Shown here: positions 15,559 to 24,334 of the stretch, piece by piece
How the letters are laid out: each line of letters opens with the position of its first letter
Position numbering within the stretch: the stretch's first letter is position 1
Assembly (NCBI GenBank): GCA_900555715.1
Contig: USMC01000033.1
Coordinates: forward strand, 1 to 28,319
DNA from: an uncultured Porphyromonadaceae bacterium
GTDB lineage: Bacteria; Bacteroidota; Bacteroidia; Bacteroidales; Muribaculaceae
Direction of reading: 5' to 3'
DNA: 28,319 nt
The notes under the pieces: model-generated
What the model was told of the DNA's origin: nothing
Seen by the model: the letters and a program-made list of their open reading frames with translations, nothing else
The model's database searches: none
Made by a program: the position numbers and the translations under genes

Positions 15559-17150
15559 AGAATATCCTTTCTGCTCTCCTTATGTTCGCGGCATGTTCCT
15601 CCTGCATGGCATCATCGCCGAACAACGAAATCTCTCCTCTGCAAAAGCTTCAGGGCGCGCAGATGATTATCGACCGCTTCTATGTCGACGACGTCGACAA
15701 CGACACCGTCACCGACGAAGCCATCCGCGCCATGGTCAAAACTCTCGACCCGCATTCGGCATACACAACGCCCGCGGAAACCAAAGAATTCACCGAACCG
15801 CTCAACGGTAAATTCAGCGGCATAGGCATACAGTTCAATATGCTTGAAGACACCGTCTATGTCATCCAGACCATCGCCGGCGGTCCGTCGGAGAAAGTCG
15901 GTATTCTCGCCGGCGACCGCATCATCAGCGCCAACGACACCGTGCTTGCCGGAAAGAAGATGCCGAACACAAAGGTTATGAAATATCTCCGCGGTCCCAA
16001 GGACTCACACGTCATGCTTAAGGTGAAGCGCGGAGACGAGCTGATCGATTTCGACGTCACCCGCGACGACATACCTCTATACAGCGTCGACGAGACATTT
16101 ATGGCAGATCCCACAACGGGCTATATCCACATCTCTCGATTTGCCGAGGACACACCGCGCGAAGTGAGAGACGCCATGGCTAAGCTGCGCAAACAAGGGA
16201 TGAAGGACCTAATCCTCGACCTGTCCGACAACGGCGGCGGCTATCTCGGCGCCGCTTTCGAGCTCGCCTCCGAATTCCTTCCGGAAGGTACTCCCGTGGT
16301 AAGCACCGCAGGACGCGCTTCGGCACCGCAGGAGTACCGCACGGAAACAAAAGGCTCGTTTCTGAACGGCGATCTCGTCATCATCACCAACCAGTATTCC
16401 GCTTCGGCTGCCGAAATCCTCTCCGGAGCCATCCAGGACAACGACCGCGGTCTCATTGTCGGACGCCGCACATTCGGCAAAGGACTCGTCCAGCGCCCCT
16501 TCCCCTTCCCCGACGGGTCGATGATACGCCTTACCACGGCACGCTACTACACTCCCTCGGGACGCTGCATCCAGAAGCACTACGAGAAAGGAAAAGGCGA
16601 GGAATACAATCTTGAAGTCCTCAGCCGCTACAAGGACGGTGAGCTGTGGCATTCCGACAGCATTCCGCGTCCCGATTCGCTCCGCTACGAGACACTGCGC
16701 TACCACCGTCCCGTCTACGGCGGAGGCGGCATCATTCCCGACGTATTCGTACCCGCCGATACGTCGAACTACAGCGTATACTACCGCGACCTTATCGCCA
16801 AAGGACTCATAAACCGCGCTACCATCAACTATGTCGACGGTCACCGCAAGGAACTGCTGAAAAAATATCCGGACGAACAGGCTTTCGTAAGCAAGTTTGT
16901 CCTGCCCGACGAAGTGACAGACAATCTGATAGCCCTCGGCACAGAAAAAGGCATAGAATTCAACGCCGAGCAGTGGGAACGCTCGCAGAAACTGATACGC
17001 GCCATGCTGACGGGTCTCATAGCCCGCGACCTTTATGAAAACGCGTCGTACTACCGCCATCTCACTCCCCTGCTGAAAGACTATGGCGCCGCCCTCGACC
17101 TCATACGCGACAAACGCCGTTACAAAGCGCTCCTCGAAGGCGAAAACTGA
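15555..17150 (+). CDS. S41-family C-terminal processing peptidase
   Basis: A 531-residue periplasmic serine protease of the tail-specific (CtpA/Prc) type. A signal peptide runs to about residue 19 and contains two cysteines (FAACSSC), so it may be a lipoprotein, but the lipobox is not classic. A PDZ domain covers roughly 80-175 (GKFSGIGIQF onward). The S41 core has LILDLSDNGGG, the probable nucleophile serine near 280 in QYSASAAEI, and the base lysine near 307 in RTFGKGLVQ. After a second helical region of about 150 residues the protein ends without a second domain I recognise. It processes exported proteins from their C-terminal ends. It is the last gene of the operon. Confidence 0.9.
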   Translation: MKNILSALLMFAACSSCMASSPNNEISPLQKLQGAQMIIDRFYVDDVDNDTVTDEAIRAMVKTLDPHSAYTTPAETKEFTEPLNGKFSGIGIQFNMLEDTVYVIQTIAGGPSEKVGILAGDRIISANDTVLAGKKMPNTKVMKYLRGPKDSHVMLKVKRGDELIDFDVTRDDIPLYSVDETFMADPTTGYIHISRFAEDTPREVRDAMAKLRKQGMKDLILDLSDNGGGYLGAAFELASEFLPEGTPVVSTAGRASAPQEYRTETKGSFLNGDLVIITNQYSASAAEILSGAIQDNDRGLIVGRRTFGKGLVQRPFPFPDGSMIRLTTARYYTPSGRCIQKHYEKGKGEEYNLEVLSRYKDGELWHSDSIPRPDSLRYETLRYHRPVYGGGGIIPDVFVPADTSNYSVYYRDLIAKGLINRATINYVDGHRKELLKKYPDEQAFVSKFVLPDEVTDNLIALGTEKGIEFNAEQWERSQKLIRAMLTGLIARDLYENASYYRHLTPLLKDYGAALDLIRDKRRYKALLEGEN

Positions 17151-17166
17151 ACCACATAAATAAACA

Positions 17167-17206
17167 ATCAGAGCCGGTCTGACAGCACTGTCAAGCCGGC
17201 TCTGAT
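17167..17206. terminator. operon-end terminator between converging genes
   Basis: Arms atcagagccgg and ccggctctgat, with an inner tgacag/ctgtca, form a long hairpin just past the protease stop and 20 bases beyond the stop of the opposing gene. T-rich sequence follows on each strand, so it can serve both directions. Confidence 0.7.
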
Positions 17207-17225
17207 ATTGTATGACGTAATATTT

Positions 17226-19073
17226 TTACAGTTTCTCTTTTATGCCCTTTATGAGGAGGTTCTGGTTGCGGAAATCGGGGTGACCCACGGCTTTGCCTTC
17301 GCGGTCGACAAGGATATAGAAGGGTATGCCATCGACATCGAAAGCCTTTCTGATAGCCTGAATCTGCTGCTCGTTTACAAGATAATGCTCGCCTTTGATG
17401 TTCTTGATCATATCGGCATACTTGTTCACATCGGAAGACTCATCGGCAATATAAATCCAGACGATGTCGTCATCGGCAAGTTCGCCGGTTTTGAGAGGTT
17501 CATTATGGGCAATAGCTCCGCGGCACGGTCCGCACCATGTGTTCCAGAGGTCGACAAGCACAACTTTTCCTTTATGTTTTCCTATGATTTCCTCGAAAAG
17601 CTGCTCGCCGGGCACCGACGGGTCTGTGCCGACTTCATCAAGAAGAGCATTGAGCACCTCTTCCGCTTCTTTCTGGCGTGTGCTCACAGCCTTGGCAAAG
17701 AAGGGATCGGAAAGAGAGTCGAGTGAGGCAAGTTCACCGTCGCTGACACGTCCTGCTTTGGCACGTTTGTAAATTTTGGCATACTGCGGAATTTCCGAGA
17801 ACAGCAATCCTTTAGCCCAGCTGTATTCGTCGTCAAAACGGTCTACTGAATATGGGTCGATCAGGTACGATCTGTCGTCGGCGTCGACACCCTCGATAGC
17901 GCGGGCATAATGATCTTTCGCAAGCTCAATCTTTACGGAATCAAAAGATACCTTATATGAATCCTCCGGATGCTGGAGCATGTAGTTGTTACGGAGCATC
18001 ATTTCTGCGTTCGCCAGAAGCGAGAGGGCTTCAAGGCGGATTCTGTTGGCTGTAAAGCGCTGCACACCTTCGGGCATATCTGACGACGCAGCAAGAGCCT
18101 CCAGCAGGCTGTCGCGCGAGGCGACGACACAATCGGTGTATTCGTCGGCGTTCATATGCCAGTCAGCCTTATTGAACATTACCTTATTCAGACTATAATT
18201 ATAAATGGAATTTTCATAGTTGCTCAATGCAGCATATCGTCCGTTATTGTAGCCGAACTGTATTCCCTCGACTTCCTTGCCGCAGGCGTCCTTATAGTAT
18301 TCAGAAAAGATCTTCGGGGAGAGATAAACATCCGTCGTCTCTCCTGGAGCTACTGTCAGGCGTCCGCTGAATGAATTCACTCCGCCGCCATACGAAATAT
18401 TCACATACGTAGGTCCGTAAAGCGTCGTCGACAGCGTGCCGTTTCCGTTCTCGTCGAGCGTCACCGAGTACTCTTCCTGTCCGGCAAGAGAATTTGTCCA
18501 TATACTCAGACAATTGCCATACTCAGGACGGTAGCCGAGCTGATGGATGCGGATATCCGTCGGTGCTACTTCAAGCACAGGATCAAGACACAGATCTGCG
18601 CCGACAGCATCTGCTATTTCCTTCGGAAGCCCTTCAGGCAACTGCTGCTCAGGCTCGCCCTTCCCTGTGGCGTCGATACCATAGAGCGCCCAACCGTCGG
18701 GCATACCTTCAGTGAAGTCGAACACACCCGTCGACAGCGGAAGCGGCTCGAAAGTGAGAATAAAGTCGTATTCTCCGCTCTCAGGCATATAAAAAAGAGA
18801 ATCCGGGTCTATGCCGTCGGCGCCGGTAAGTCCGTAGTTCTTGTTCCCGGCAACGAGACGGCTTTCTCCGGCTATTCTTATCCACATTCCGGGATTGAAG
18901 CGGGCATGGAAAGATACTGTAGTAGCAGAATCCGTCAGGGCTACCTCCGTGATTTCAAGAACGTCGTTATTTGTCGCGGCGACAAACGGCGACTCCAGTG
19001 TGCGCGGTTCGCCTCCAGTACATGCCGCAGCGGCTAAAGCAAGAGCGGCAAACGCATAGATTGTAAATTTCAT
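17226..19073 (-). CDS. TlpA-like thioredoxin-domain lipoprotein
   Basis: A 615-residue envelope lipoprotein. The N-terminus has a hydrophobic leader ending in AAAACTGG, with Cys18 as the lipid-attachment residue. Residues about 25-490 hold a beta-rich N-terminal region followed by a long helical stretch, as is typical of large Bacteroidetes TlpA/ResA relatives. Residues about 500-615 are the thioredoxin domain: VLVDLWNTWCGPCRG with active-site CGPC at 514-517, and the cis-proline in DGIPFYILVDREGK near 584. The enzyme probably reduces or exchanges disulfides in the periplasm; its partner is unknown. It is monocistronic, with a good promoter upstream and the shared hairpin downstream. Confidence 0.88.
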   Translation of the reverse strand: MKFTIYAFAALALAAAACTGGEPRTLESPFVAATNNDVLEITEVALTDSATTVSFHARFNPGMWIRIAGESRLVAGNKNYGLTGADGIDPDSLFYMPESGEYDFILTFEPLPLSTGVFDFTEGMPDGWALYGIDATGKGEPEQQLPEGLPKEIADAVGADLCLDPVLEVAPTDIRIHQLGYRPEYGNCLSIWTNSLAGQEEYSVTLDENGNGTLSTTLYGPTYVNISYGGGVNSFSGRLTVAPGETTDVYLSPKIFSEYYKDACGKEVEGIQFGYNNGRYAALSNYENSIYNYSLNKVMFNKADWHMNADEYTDCVVASRDSLLEALAASSDMPEGVQRFTANRIRLEALSLLANAEMMLRNNYMLQHPEDSYKVSFDSVKIELAKDHYARAIEGVDADDRSYLIDPYSVDRFDDEYSWAKGLLFSEIPQYAKIYKRAKAGRVSDGELASLDSLSDPFFAKAVSTRQKEAEEVLNALLDEVGTDPSVPGEQLFEEIIGKHKGKVVLVDLWNTWCGPCRGAIAHNEPLKTGELADDDIVWIYIADESSDVNKYADMIKNIKGEHYLVNEQQIQAIRKAFDVDGIPFYILVDREGKAVGHPDFRNQNLLIKGIKEKL

Positions 19074-19104
19074 AATAAAAGTTGTTATAATTTAATTAAT
19101 TGCG

Positions 19105-19134
19105 CAAATGTAGCAAAAATAACTGAACCCGCAA
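19105..19134 (-). promoter_or_regulatory. promoter of the TlpA-like lipoprotein
   Basis: Read leftwards, TTG at 19132-19134, a 19-base spacer and TACATTTG at 19105-19112 fit the Bacteroidetes promoter. It lies about 30 bases before the start codon. Confidence 0.65.
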
Positions 19135-19169
19135 CTATAAAATGGCGTTTATTCGTCAAAACAACGATT

Positions 19170-19406
19170 ATGGACGACAGAATATCATACAGAGAAAAAA
19201 AAGAGCTGCCCGACTCAGTGTTCGGGCTTCCCGAACGACGTGAATACCCGATACCCGATGCGGCGCACGTACGCGCCGCCGAGGCATACTTCCGCTATTG
19301 CCCCGAAGAACTGCGTCCGCAGCTCGCCCGCGCCATCGTAGAGCGCGCACATGAATTCGGCGTAGACGTTGAATCACCGACAGTACTTTCATACGCACGA
19401 CAATGA
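19170..19406 (+). CDS. small conserved protein of unknown function
   Basis: A 78-residue soluble, charged protein. It has the pattern LPDSVFGLPERREYPIPDAA, then HVRAAEAYF, followed by two helices with arginine and alanine. That layout (F-G-L-P, then Y-P-x-x-D, then H-x-R-x-A) recurs in small Bacteroidales proteins and in some phage-encoded domains, but I know of no demonstrated function. It is transcribed away from the TlpA-like gene, with a 96-base gap between the starts, and a long gap separates it from the porin gene. The start at 19170 is the only ATG that keeps the N-terminus. Confidence 0.65.
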   Translation: MDDRISYREKKELPDSVFGLPERREYPIPDAAHVRAAEAYFRYCPEELRPQLARAIVERAHEFGVDVESPTVLSYARQ

Positions 19407-19564
19407 ACTGAGCGGCAAACTTTTTAATTTCACCATTTGTTTAAATTACGACGCGGATAGACAGCGCGCCTGAACATACTGAGAAATACAACAAGATTAA
19501 TAACTGTTTTGCCGGCGTCACTCTCCTGTCTTTACGCCCGGAGAACATCTAAAAACGTTTCATT

Positions 19565-20713
19565 ATGAAAAAAACTTTTTATGCTGCAGCTTTAACCGGT
19601 GCTCTCGTTTTCATGTCAGCAAATGCCCAGACAATCGAGCAGCCTAAGTTGTTTGACAATATCAGCATCGGTGTCGACGGTGGTGTCACCACCCCGATGA
19701 ACCACGGCGCCTTCTTCGGCGACATGCGCGGTGTCATCGGCATCCACGTCGGCAAACAGATTACACCGACCTTCGGTGTCGGTATCGAAGGCTCCGGTGC
19801 GTTCAACACATCGAGCTGGAGAGGGAATTTCCATTCCAGCACGGTCTTCGACCAGTCGTATGTAGGCGTCTACGGTACCGCCGACCTTTTCAATCTCTTC
19901 GGAGGCTATAAATGCGAGCAACGCCTCTTCACCATCGAAGCCCTCGTCGGCGCAGGATGGGGACACAACTACTTCAACCAGGAAGCCGACGACGCTATCC
20001 CGTACAACACCTTCGTCACCAAAGCGGGTCTTAACTTCAACTTCAATGTCACCGACCGCATCACCCTTTCTCTGAAACCTCAGATAGCATGGGACATGAT
20101 CGACAACTTCAACAACGGACTTGTCGGCTACAATATCAACCAGGCGACATTCACCTGCGTAGGCTCGTTCACCTACTCTTTCGGCCCCGGCTTCACCTGC
20201 GTACAGCCTTACGATGCCGCTCAGGTCGCTGACCTCAACGCACAGATCAACGCTCTGCGCGAAGACCTCTCGGCAAGCAAGGCACAGACTGCCACAGCAG
20301 TGCAGAAAGCCGATGTTCTCGCCGCCCAGCTCGCCGCTTGCCAGAACAGGAAACCCGAAGTCATCAAGCAGGTTGAAGTCACCAACAATCTCAGCAGCGT
20401 GCGTTTCGTCTTCTTCCGCAACGGCTCGTCGACTGTCACAGGCGACCAGGTGCCCAATGTAGAGATGATTGCCGACTACATGAAGAATCATCCTCAGTCG
20501 ACCGTCGTAATCAAAGGTTACGCCTCCAAGGACGGTAACGCCGACTTCAACATCCGCCTCGCCAAGAACCGCGCCGAATCAGTCAAGAATATGCTCGTGA
20601 AACGCTTCAAGGTATCGCCCGACCGCATCACCGCTGAAGGCGAAGGCATAGGCGACATGTTCGAAGAGCAGTCGTGGAACCGCGTCAGCATCTGCACGCT
20701 CGAGACCAAATAA
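19565..20713 (+). CDS. OmpA-family outer membrane protein
   Basis: A 382-residue outer membrane protein. A signal peptide ends at SANAQ (about residue 21). Residues about 25-215 form an alternating beta-strand barrel. A helical linker of about 220-265 (LNAQINALREDLSASKAQT onward) with coiled-coil character follows. An OmpA C-terminal peptidoglycan-binding domain covers about 275-382, with GYASKDGNADFNIRLAKNRA and the expected Asp and Arg contacts. It tethers the outer membrane to the wall and probably forms a pore. The 158-base untranslated region before it holds no clear promoter match, and a GC-rich hairpin follows the gene. Confidence 0.92.
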   Translation: MKKTFYAAALTGALVFMSANAQTIEQPKLFDNISIGVDGGVTTPMNHGAFFGDMRGVIGIHVGKQITPTFGVGIEGSGAFNTSSWRGNFHSSTVFDQSYVGVYGTADLFNLFGGYKCEQRLFTIEALVGAGWGHNYFNQEADDAIPYNTFVTKAGLNFNFNVTDRITLSLKPQIAWDMIDNFNNGLVGYNINQATFTCVGSFTYSFGPGFTCVQPYDAAQVADLNAQINALREDLSASKAQTATAVQKADVLAAQLAACQNRKPEVIKQVEVTNNLSSVRFVFFRNGSSTVTGDQVPNVEMIADYMKNHPQSTVVIKGYASKDGNADFNIRLAKNRAESVKNMLVKRFKVSPDRITAEGEGIGDMFEEQSWNRVSICTLETK

Positions 20714-20749
20714 GCGATAATGAATATTTCACATAACTAACATCCATAG

Positions 20750-20778
20750 AAATGCTCCGGGGACTCTCCGGGGCATTT
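20750..20778 (+). terminator. GC-rich hairpin after the OmpA gene
   Basis: Arms aaatgctccgg and ccggggcattt (one G-U pair) enclose a 7-base loop. There is no strong T-run after it, only ATTTCC. It sits between the OmpA stop and the SemiSWEET start, which makes a terminator likely. Confidence 0.55.
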
Positions 20779-20799
20779 CCTGTCTCACCATCATAGCGT

Positions 20800-21075
20800 A
20801 TGTCTGAATTACTTATAAACATCATCGGCTACACGGCGACAGTCTGCATGGTCTTCGGCTATCTGCCGCAGGCAATAGCCACCATACGCACACGCAACAC
20901 GGACGGCATCGCCATGCCCACATTCATCATGCTCGGGCTCGGCAGCATTTTCTTCGTCATTCAGGGTCTTGCACTGAGCAACTGGCCTCTGGTGATCGCC
21001 AACACTATCACAACGGTCTGCTCGGTCATCATCTTCACCATCAAAATACATAACGACCGTCTCCGCAGGAAATGA
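20800..21075 (+). CDS. SemiSWEET sugar transporter
   Basis: A 91-residue integral membrane protein with three helices (about 5-24, 39-60 and 64-82). The PQ-loop signature YLPQAIATIRTRNTDGIA lies after the first helix, and the family asparagine occurs in NTITTVCS of the third helix. SemiSWEETs form dimers that exchange sugars across the membrane. The substrate is unknown. Its stop TGA (21073-21075) is immediately followed by the opposing gene's stop on the other strand. Confidence 0.88.
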   Translation: MSELLINIIGYTATVCMVFGYLPQAIATIRTRNTDGIAMPTFIMLGLGSIFFVIQGLALSNWPLVIANTITTVCSVIIFTIKIHNDRLRRK

Positions 21076-22260
21076 CTACTCCTCAATGCGGGCAAGACGG
21101 CTGATGTCGTTGCCGGCGGGAGTCTGGAAAATACGCAGCCCGAAACGTCCTACGACAGCATATACATAGTCGGAGATATCGCTTTGCAAAGCCTCGAAAT
21201 CCTCCCATTTCGTCCGGCTCGTGAAGAAATAGAGCTGCAGCGGCAGACCGGAAGGCGTCGGCTCAAGCTGGCGCACCATAAGCGTGGCATCCTGCACCAC
21301 TTCGGGATGGCTGCGCAGATAGTGCACAAGATAGCGGCGCAGCAATCCGAAATTCACCGTCCTTGCGGCGGCAGCCTCAGCCTCGTCGAGCCATCCTTCG
21401 GCGGCAAGTGCCGCCAGCTCACTGGGTGTGAGGAAGCGGACGCTGTTGGCGTCGATGAAGAAAGAGCGGTCGACGCGGCGCGCGCCGATGCGGCGCATCT
21501 CCTCATAGTTGCGGAACGATTCGGTGACAAGAGAATAGGGCGGAATCGTCGATATGGAATTATCCCAGTTGCGCACCTTGATAGTTGTGAGCGATACATC
21601 TATCACCTCGCCGTTGGCGTTGTTCTTGTCCGACACTATCCAGTCGCCCTCGCGCAGCATCTTGTTTCCCGTGAGCTGTACAGAAGCGACAAGACCCAGA
21701 ATAGTGTCCTTGAACACCAGCATGAGCACTGCCGCCGAAGCACCCAGCGACGTCACTACCACCGTCGGCGAGATTCCCAGAATTATGCTTATGCCCACAA
21801 TGGCGCCTATGGAAATGACAATAATTTTGAACATCTGGAATATACCCTTGACGGCAAAGCGTTTCAGCGATTCTCGTGAAGCCACCGCACCATAGAGGTT
21901 GCCTATCATAATCACAATAATGACAACAACGGCAGTCACAATATAGAGCGACGTCAGCGACGAAAGCCAGCGGAAAGTGGAGTCGTCCTCCTGAAAGAAC
22001 GACGGCAGCATCCAGCGCACGCATATTGCCGGCGCCAGCTGCGACAGCGCCTTGAGAAAACGCGGTGTGATAAGGTCGTCGTCCCATTGCGTAGGGCTGC
22101 GCATGATTAGTTTCTCCAGAAGGAGAAGAAGCTCTTTGGCAGCATAGTAGAACAGCGTGGCAGACAATGCCGTTATGGCGACAAGCAGAAGTGTGATAAT
22201 CACTCCGCTGCCCGCACAGGTTATATTCTCGAAAAGGTATTCCCGTATTGAGCTGAGCAT
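21076..22260 (-). CDS. MscS-type mechanosensitive channel
   Basis: A 394-residue inner membrane channel. Five hydrophobic segments lie roughly at 13-35, 66-86, 93-120, 135-155 and 160-180, and the last contains the Gly/Ala-rich pore helix (TSLGASAAVLMLVFKDTILG). The following beta domain (LREGDWIVSDKNNANGEVID) matches MscS. The C-terminal cytoplasmic region is longer than in E. coli MscS, closer to the MscM/YbdG type. It probably releases solutes during osmotic downshock. The ATG at 22258-22260 is preferred over a TTG two codons earlier. A promoter pair overlaps the divergent porX promoter region. Confidence 0.88.
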   Translation of the reverse strand: MLSSIREYLFENITCAGSGVIITLLLVAITALSATLFYYAAKELLLLLEKLIMRSPTQWDDDLITPRFLKALSQLAPAICVRWMLPSFFQEDDSTFRWLSSLTSLYIVTAVVVIIVIMIGNLYGAVASRESLKRFAVKGIFQMFKIIVISIGAIVGISIILGISPTVVVTSLGASAAVLMLVFKDTILGLVASVQLTGNKMLREGDWIVSDKNNANGEVIDVSLTTIKVRNWDNSISTIPPYSLVTESFRNYEEMRRIGARRVDRSFFIDANSVRFLTPSELAALAAEGWLDEAEAAAARTVNFGLLRRYLVHYLRSHPEVVQDATLMVRQLEPTPSGLPLQLYFFTSRTKWEDFEALQSDISDYVYAVVGRFGLRIFQTPAGNDISRLARIEE

Positions 22261-22274
22261 AAGCAATGTTTTTG

Positions 22275-22305
22275 CAAATTTCGCAATTTATCGCTATTTA
22301 TCAAA
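22275..22305 (-). promoter_or_regulatory. possible promoter of the MscS-type gene
   Basis: Read leftwards, TTTG at 22302-22305, a 19-base spacer and GAAATTTG at 22275-22282 (one mismatch to TAnnTTTG). It lies 15 bases before the ATG. Confidence 0.4.
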
Positions 22306-22320
22306 ATTTGCGGCAAGCAA

Positions 22321-22351
22321 TTGCAAGCGTGAGGGCAATGTTGTATCTTTG
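22321..22351 (+). promoter_or_regulatory. porX operon promoter
   Basis: TTG at 22321-22323, a 20-base spacer and TATCTTTG at 22344-22351 match the Bacteroidetes promoter well. Transcription should start near 22358, about 10 bases before the porX ATG, so the leader is very short. Confidence 0.65.
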
Positions 22352-22367
22352 CAGGAAAGAAAAATAT

Positions 22368-23912
22368 ATGGCAAATCCTCAGCGCATACTCTGGGCAGAC
22401 GACGAAATCGACCTTCTCAAACCGCACCTTCTGTTCCTGCGGAACAGAGGATACGACGTTACTACCGCAAACAACGGGCGCGACGCCCTCGACATGGCAT
22501 CCGCCACTCCGTTCGACCTCATTATCCTCGACGAGAACATGCCGGGACTCACGGGACTGGAAACGCTTCAGCTCCTCAAGCAGCAGCACCCGCAGACACC
22601 CGTGATAATGATTACCAAGAGCGAGGAAGAAAACATCATGGATCAGGCTGTAGGCAGCAAGATCGCCGACTACCTCATCAAGCCCGTCAATCCCAACCAG
22701 ATTCTCATAGCCATCAAGAAACATCTCCACAGCGAGCGCCTCGTCGCCGAAAAAGCCACGCAGGACTACCGCGAAGAGTTCGGCAAACTGAGCATGCTTA
22801 TAAACTCCGCCGACACCATCGACGACTGGTACGACCTGTATCAGCGCCTCGTGTTCCGCGAGCTGGAGCTCGCCGACGCCGACACCAATCTCGACGAACT
22901 GCTGGAGACACAGAAAAAAGAAGCCAATTCGGAATTCTACAAATGGCTCCGGCGCACCTACGAGAGCTGGGTGAGCACCGACGACCACCCGCTGATGAGC
23001 CCGGAGATAATGCCGAAGAAGGTGTTTCCCCTGCTCGACGCCGGCGAGAAGGTGTTTTTCATCGTAATCGACAATTTCCGCCTCGACCAGTGGCGCACAC
23101 TCAAACCGCTTCTCGCCGATTATTTCAACTTCGACGAGCAGCTCTACACATCTATCCTGCCGACGGCTACCCAATATGCGCGCAATGCCATTTTCTCGGG
23201 TCTTATGCCGCTGCAGATCGAAAAAATGTTCCCTGACCTGTGGGTCGACGAAGATTCCGAGGAAGGCAAGAACATCAACGAATCGCCGCTCATTGCCACG
23301 CTGCTCAAACGCTACCGCCGCAATTTCAGATTCTCATACAACAAGATCAACGACAGCGCCGCCGGCGAGCGTCTGCTGCGTGAGTTCAACCAGCTCGAAA
23401 GCAACGATCTAAACGTCATCGTGCTCAACTTCATCGACATGCTGTCGCACGCCCGCACGGAGTCGAAAATGATACGCGAGCTCGCCGCCACCAACGCCGC
23501 CTACCGCTCGCTCACCGAAAGCTGGTTCCGCCACTCATCGGCGCTCGACATTTTCAGGCGCATTGCGGAGAAAGGCTACAAGATTGTCCTCACTACCGAC
23601 CACGGCACCATACGCGTCGACAACCCCATCAAGGTCGTCGGCGACAAGAACACCAACACCAACCTGCGCTATAAGCTCGGTAAGAATCTCGCCTACAATC
23701 CGAAGCAGGTTTTCGAGGTGAAGAACCCTGCGCGCTTCGGGCTGCCGTCGCCTAATGTGTCGACGACATACATCTTCGCCTCACGCGACGATTTCTTCGC
23801 CTACCCCAACAACTACAACTACTACGTACAGTACTATACAGGCACCTTCCAGCACGGCGGAATTTCCATGGAGGAGATGCTCATTCCCTTAATAACATTA
23901 TCACCAAAATGA
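22368..23912 (+). CDS. porX: PorX response regulator with PglZ-type domain
   Basis: A 514-residue two-part regulator. The receiver domain (1-120) has the acidic pair WADDE, the phosphorylated aspartate Asp55 in LIILDENMPG, Thr83 in MITKSEEE and Lys105 in YLIKP. The remainder is an alkaline-phosphatase-superfamily (PglZ) domain with IVIDNFRLDQW, NFIDMLSHAR and TTDHGTIRV, which hold metal ligands. In Porphyromonas, PorX with the sensor PorY controls type 9 secretion genes through the sigma factor SigP, and its effector domain has been described as a phosphodiesterase. No sensor kinase or type 9 gene is in this window. The ATG at 22368 is used; the longer frame from 22266 has an unlikely N-terminus and covers the promoter. 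Its stop overlaps tsaE. Confidence 0.92.
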   Translation: MANPQRILWADDEIDLLKPHLLFLRNRGYDVTTANNGRDALDMASATPFDLIILDENMPGLTGLETLQLLKQQHPQTPVIMITKSEEENIMDQAVGSKIADYLIKPVNPNQILIAIKKHLHSERLVAEKATQDYREEFGKLSMLINSADTIDDWYDLYQRLVFRELELADADTNLDELLETQKKEANSEFYKWLRRTYESWVSTDDHPLMSPEIMPKKVFPLLDAGEKVFFIVIDNFRLDQWRTLKPLLADYFNFDEQLYTSILPTATQYARNAIFSGLMPLQIEKMFPDLWVDEDSEEGKNINESPLIATLLKRYRRNFRFSYNKINDSAAGERLLREFNQLESNDLNVIVLNFIDMLSHARTESKMIRELAATNAAYRSLTESWFRHSSALDIFRRIAEKGYKIVLTTDHGTIRVDNPIKVVGDKNTNTNLRYKLGKNLAYNPKQVFEVKNPARFGLPSPNVSTTYIFASRDDFFAYPNNYNYYVQYYTGTFQHGGISMEEMLIPLITLSPK

Positions 23913-24334
23913 AAACCATACATATAGCCAACGAAGCTGCCTTAGCAGAGGCAGCCCACGAGTTCGCCGGTCTTATGGGCGACAACACCGTCTTTGCATT
24001 CTACGGCGACATGGGCGCCGGAAAGACAACGTTCATCAACGCCCTCTGCCGCGAGTTAGGAGTAGACCCGGAGGAAACGGCGTCGCCCACGTTCGCGCTC
24101 ATCAACGAATACCGCTCCGACACAACGGCGGAACTCATCTATCATTTCGACTTCTACCGCATCGAGACGCTCGAAGAGGCTCTTGAACTCGGCATCGAAG
24201 ACTATTTCGACTCCGGCGCCGTCTGCCTTATCGAATGGCCCGAACGCGTCTCCCCCGCACTGCCGTCGGACACTGTGACAGTGAAAATCACCGTCAACGA
24301 CGACGATTCGCGCACGCTCACAATCTCGGAATGA
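23909..24334 (+). CDS. tsaE: tRNA N6-threonylcarbamoyladenosine synthesis ATPase
   Basis: A 141-residue ATPase that cycles the TsaB-TsaD complex, which puts threonylcarbamoyl on adenine 37 of ANN-decoding tRNAs. The Walker A motif is GDMGAGKT (33-40), followed by a typical SPTFALINEY and YHFDFYRIE. TsaB and TsaD are not nearby. It shares ATGA overlaps with both neighbours, so its translation is probably coupled to porX and birA. Confidence 0.95.
   Translation: MKTIHIANEAALAEAAHEFAGLMGDNTVFAFYGDMGAGKTTFINALCRELGVDPEETASPTFALINEYRSDTTAELIYHFDFYRIETLEEALELGIEDYFDSGAVCLIEWPERVSPALPSDTVTVKITVNDDDSRTLTISE

Noticed and set aside
16209..17060. 283-codon frame antisense to the S41 protease
   Set aside because: A shadow of the protease with no start signal or recognisable motif.
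22221..23174. 317-codon frame antisense to porX
   Set aside because: It covers the porX receiver and both promoters, and has no recognisable domain.
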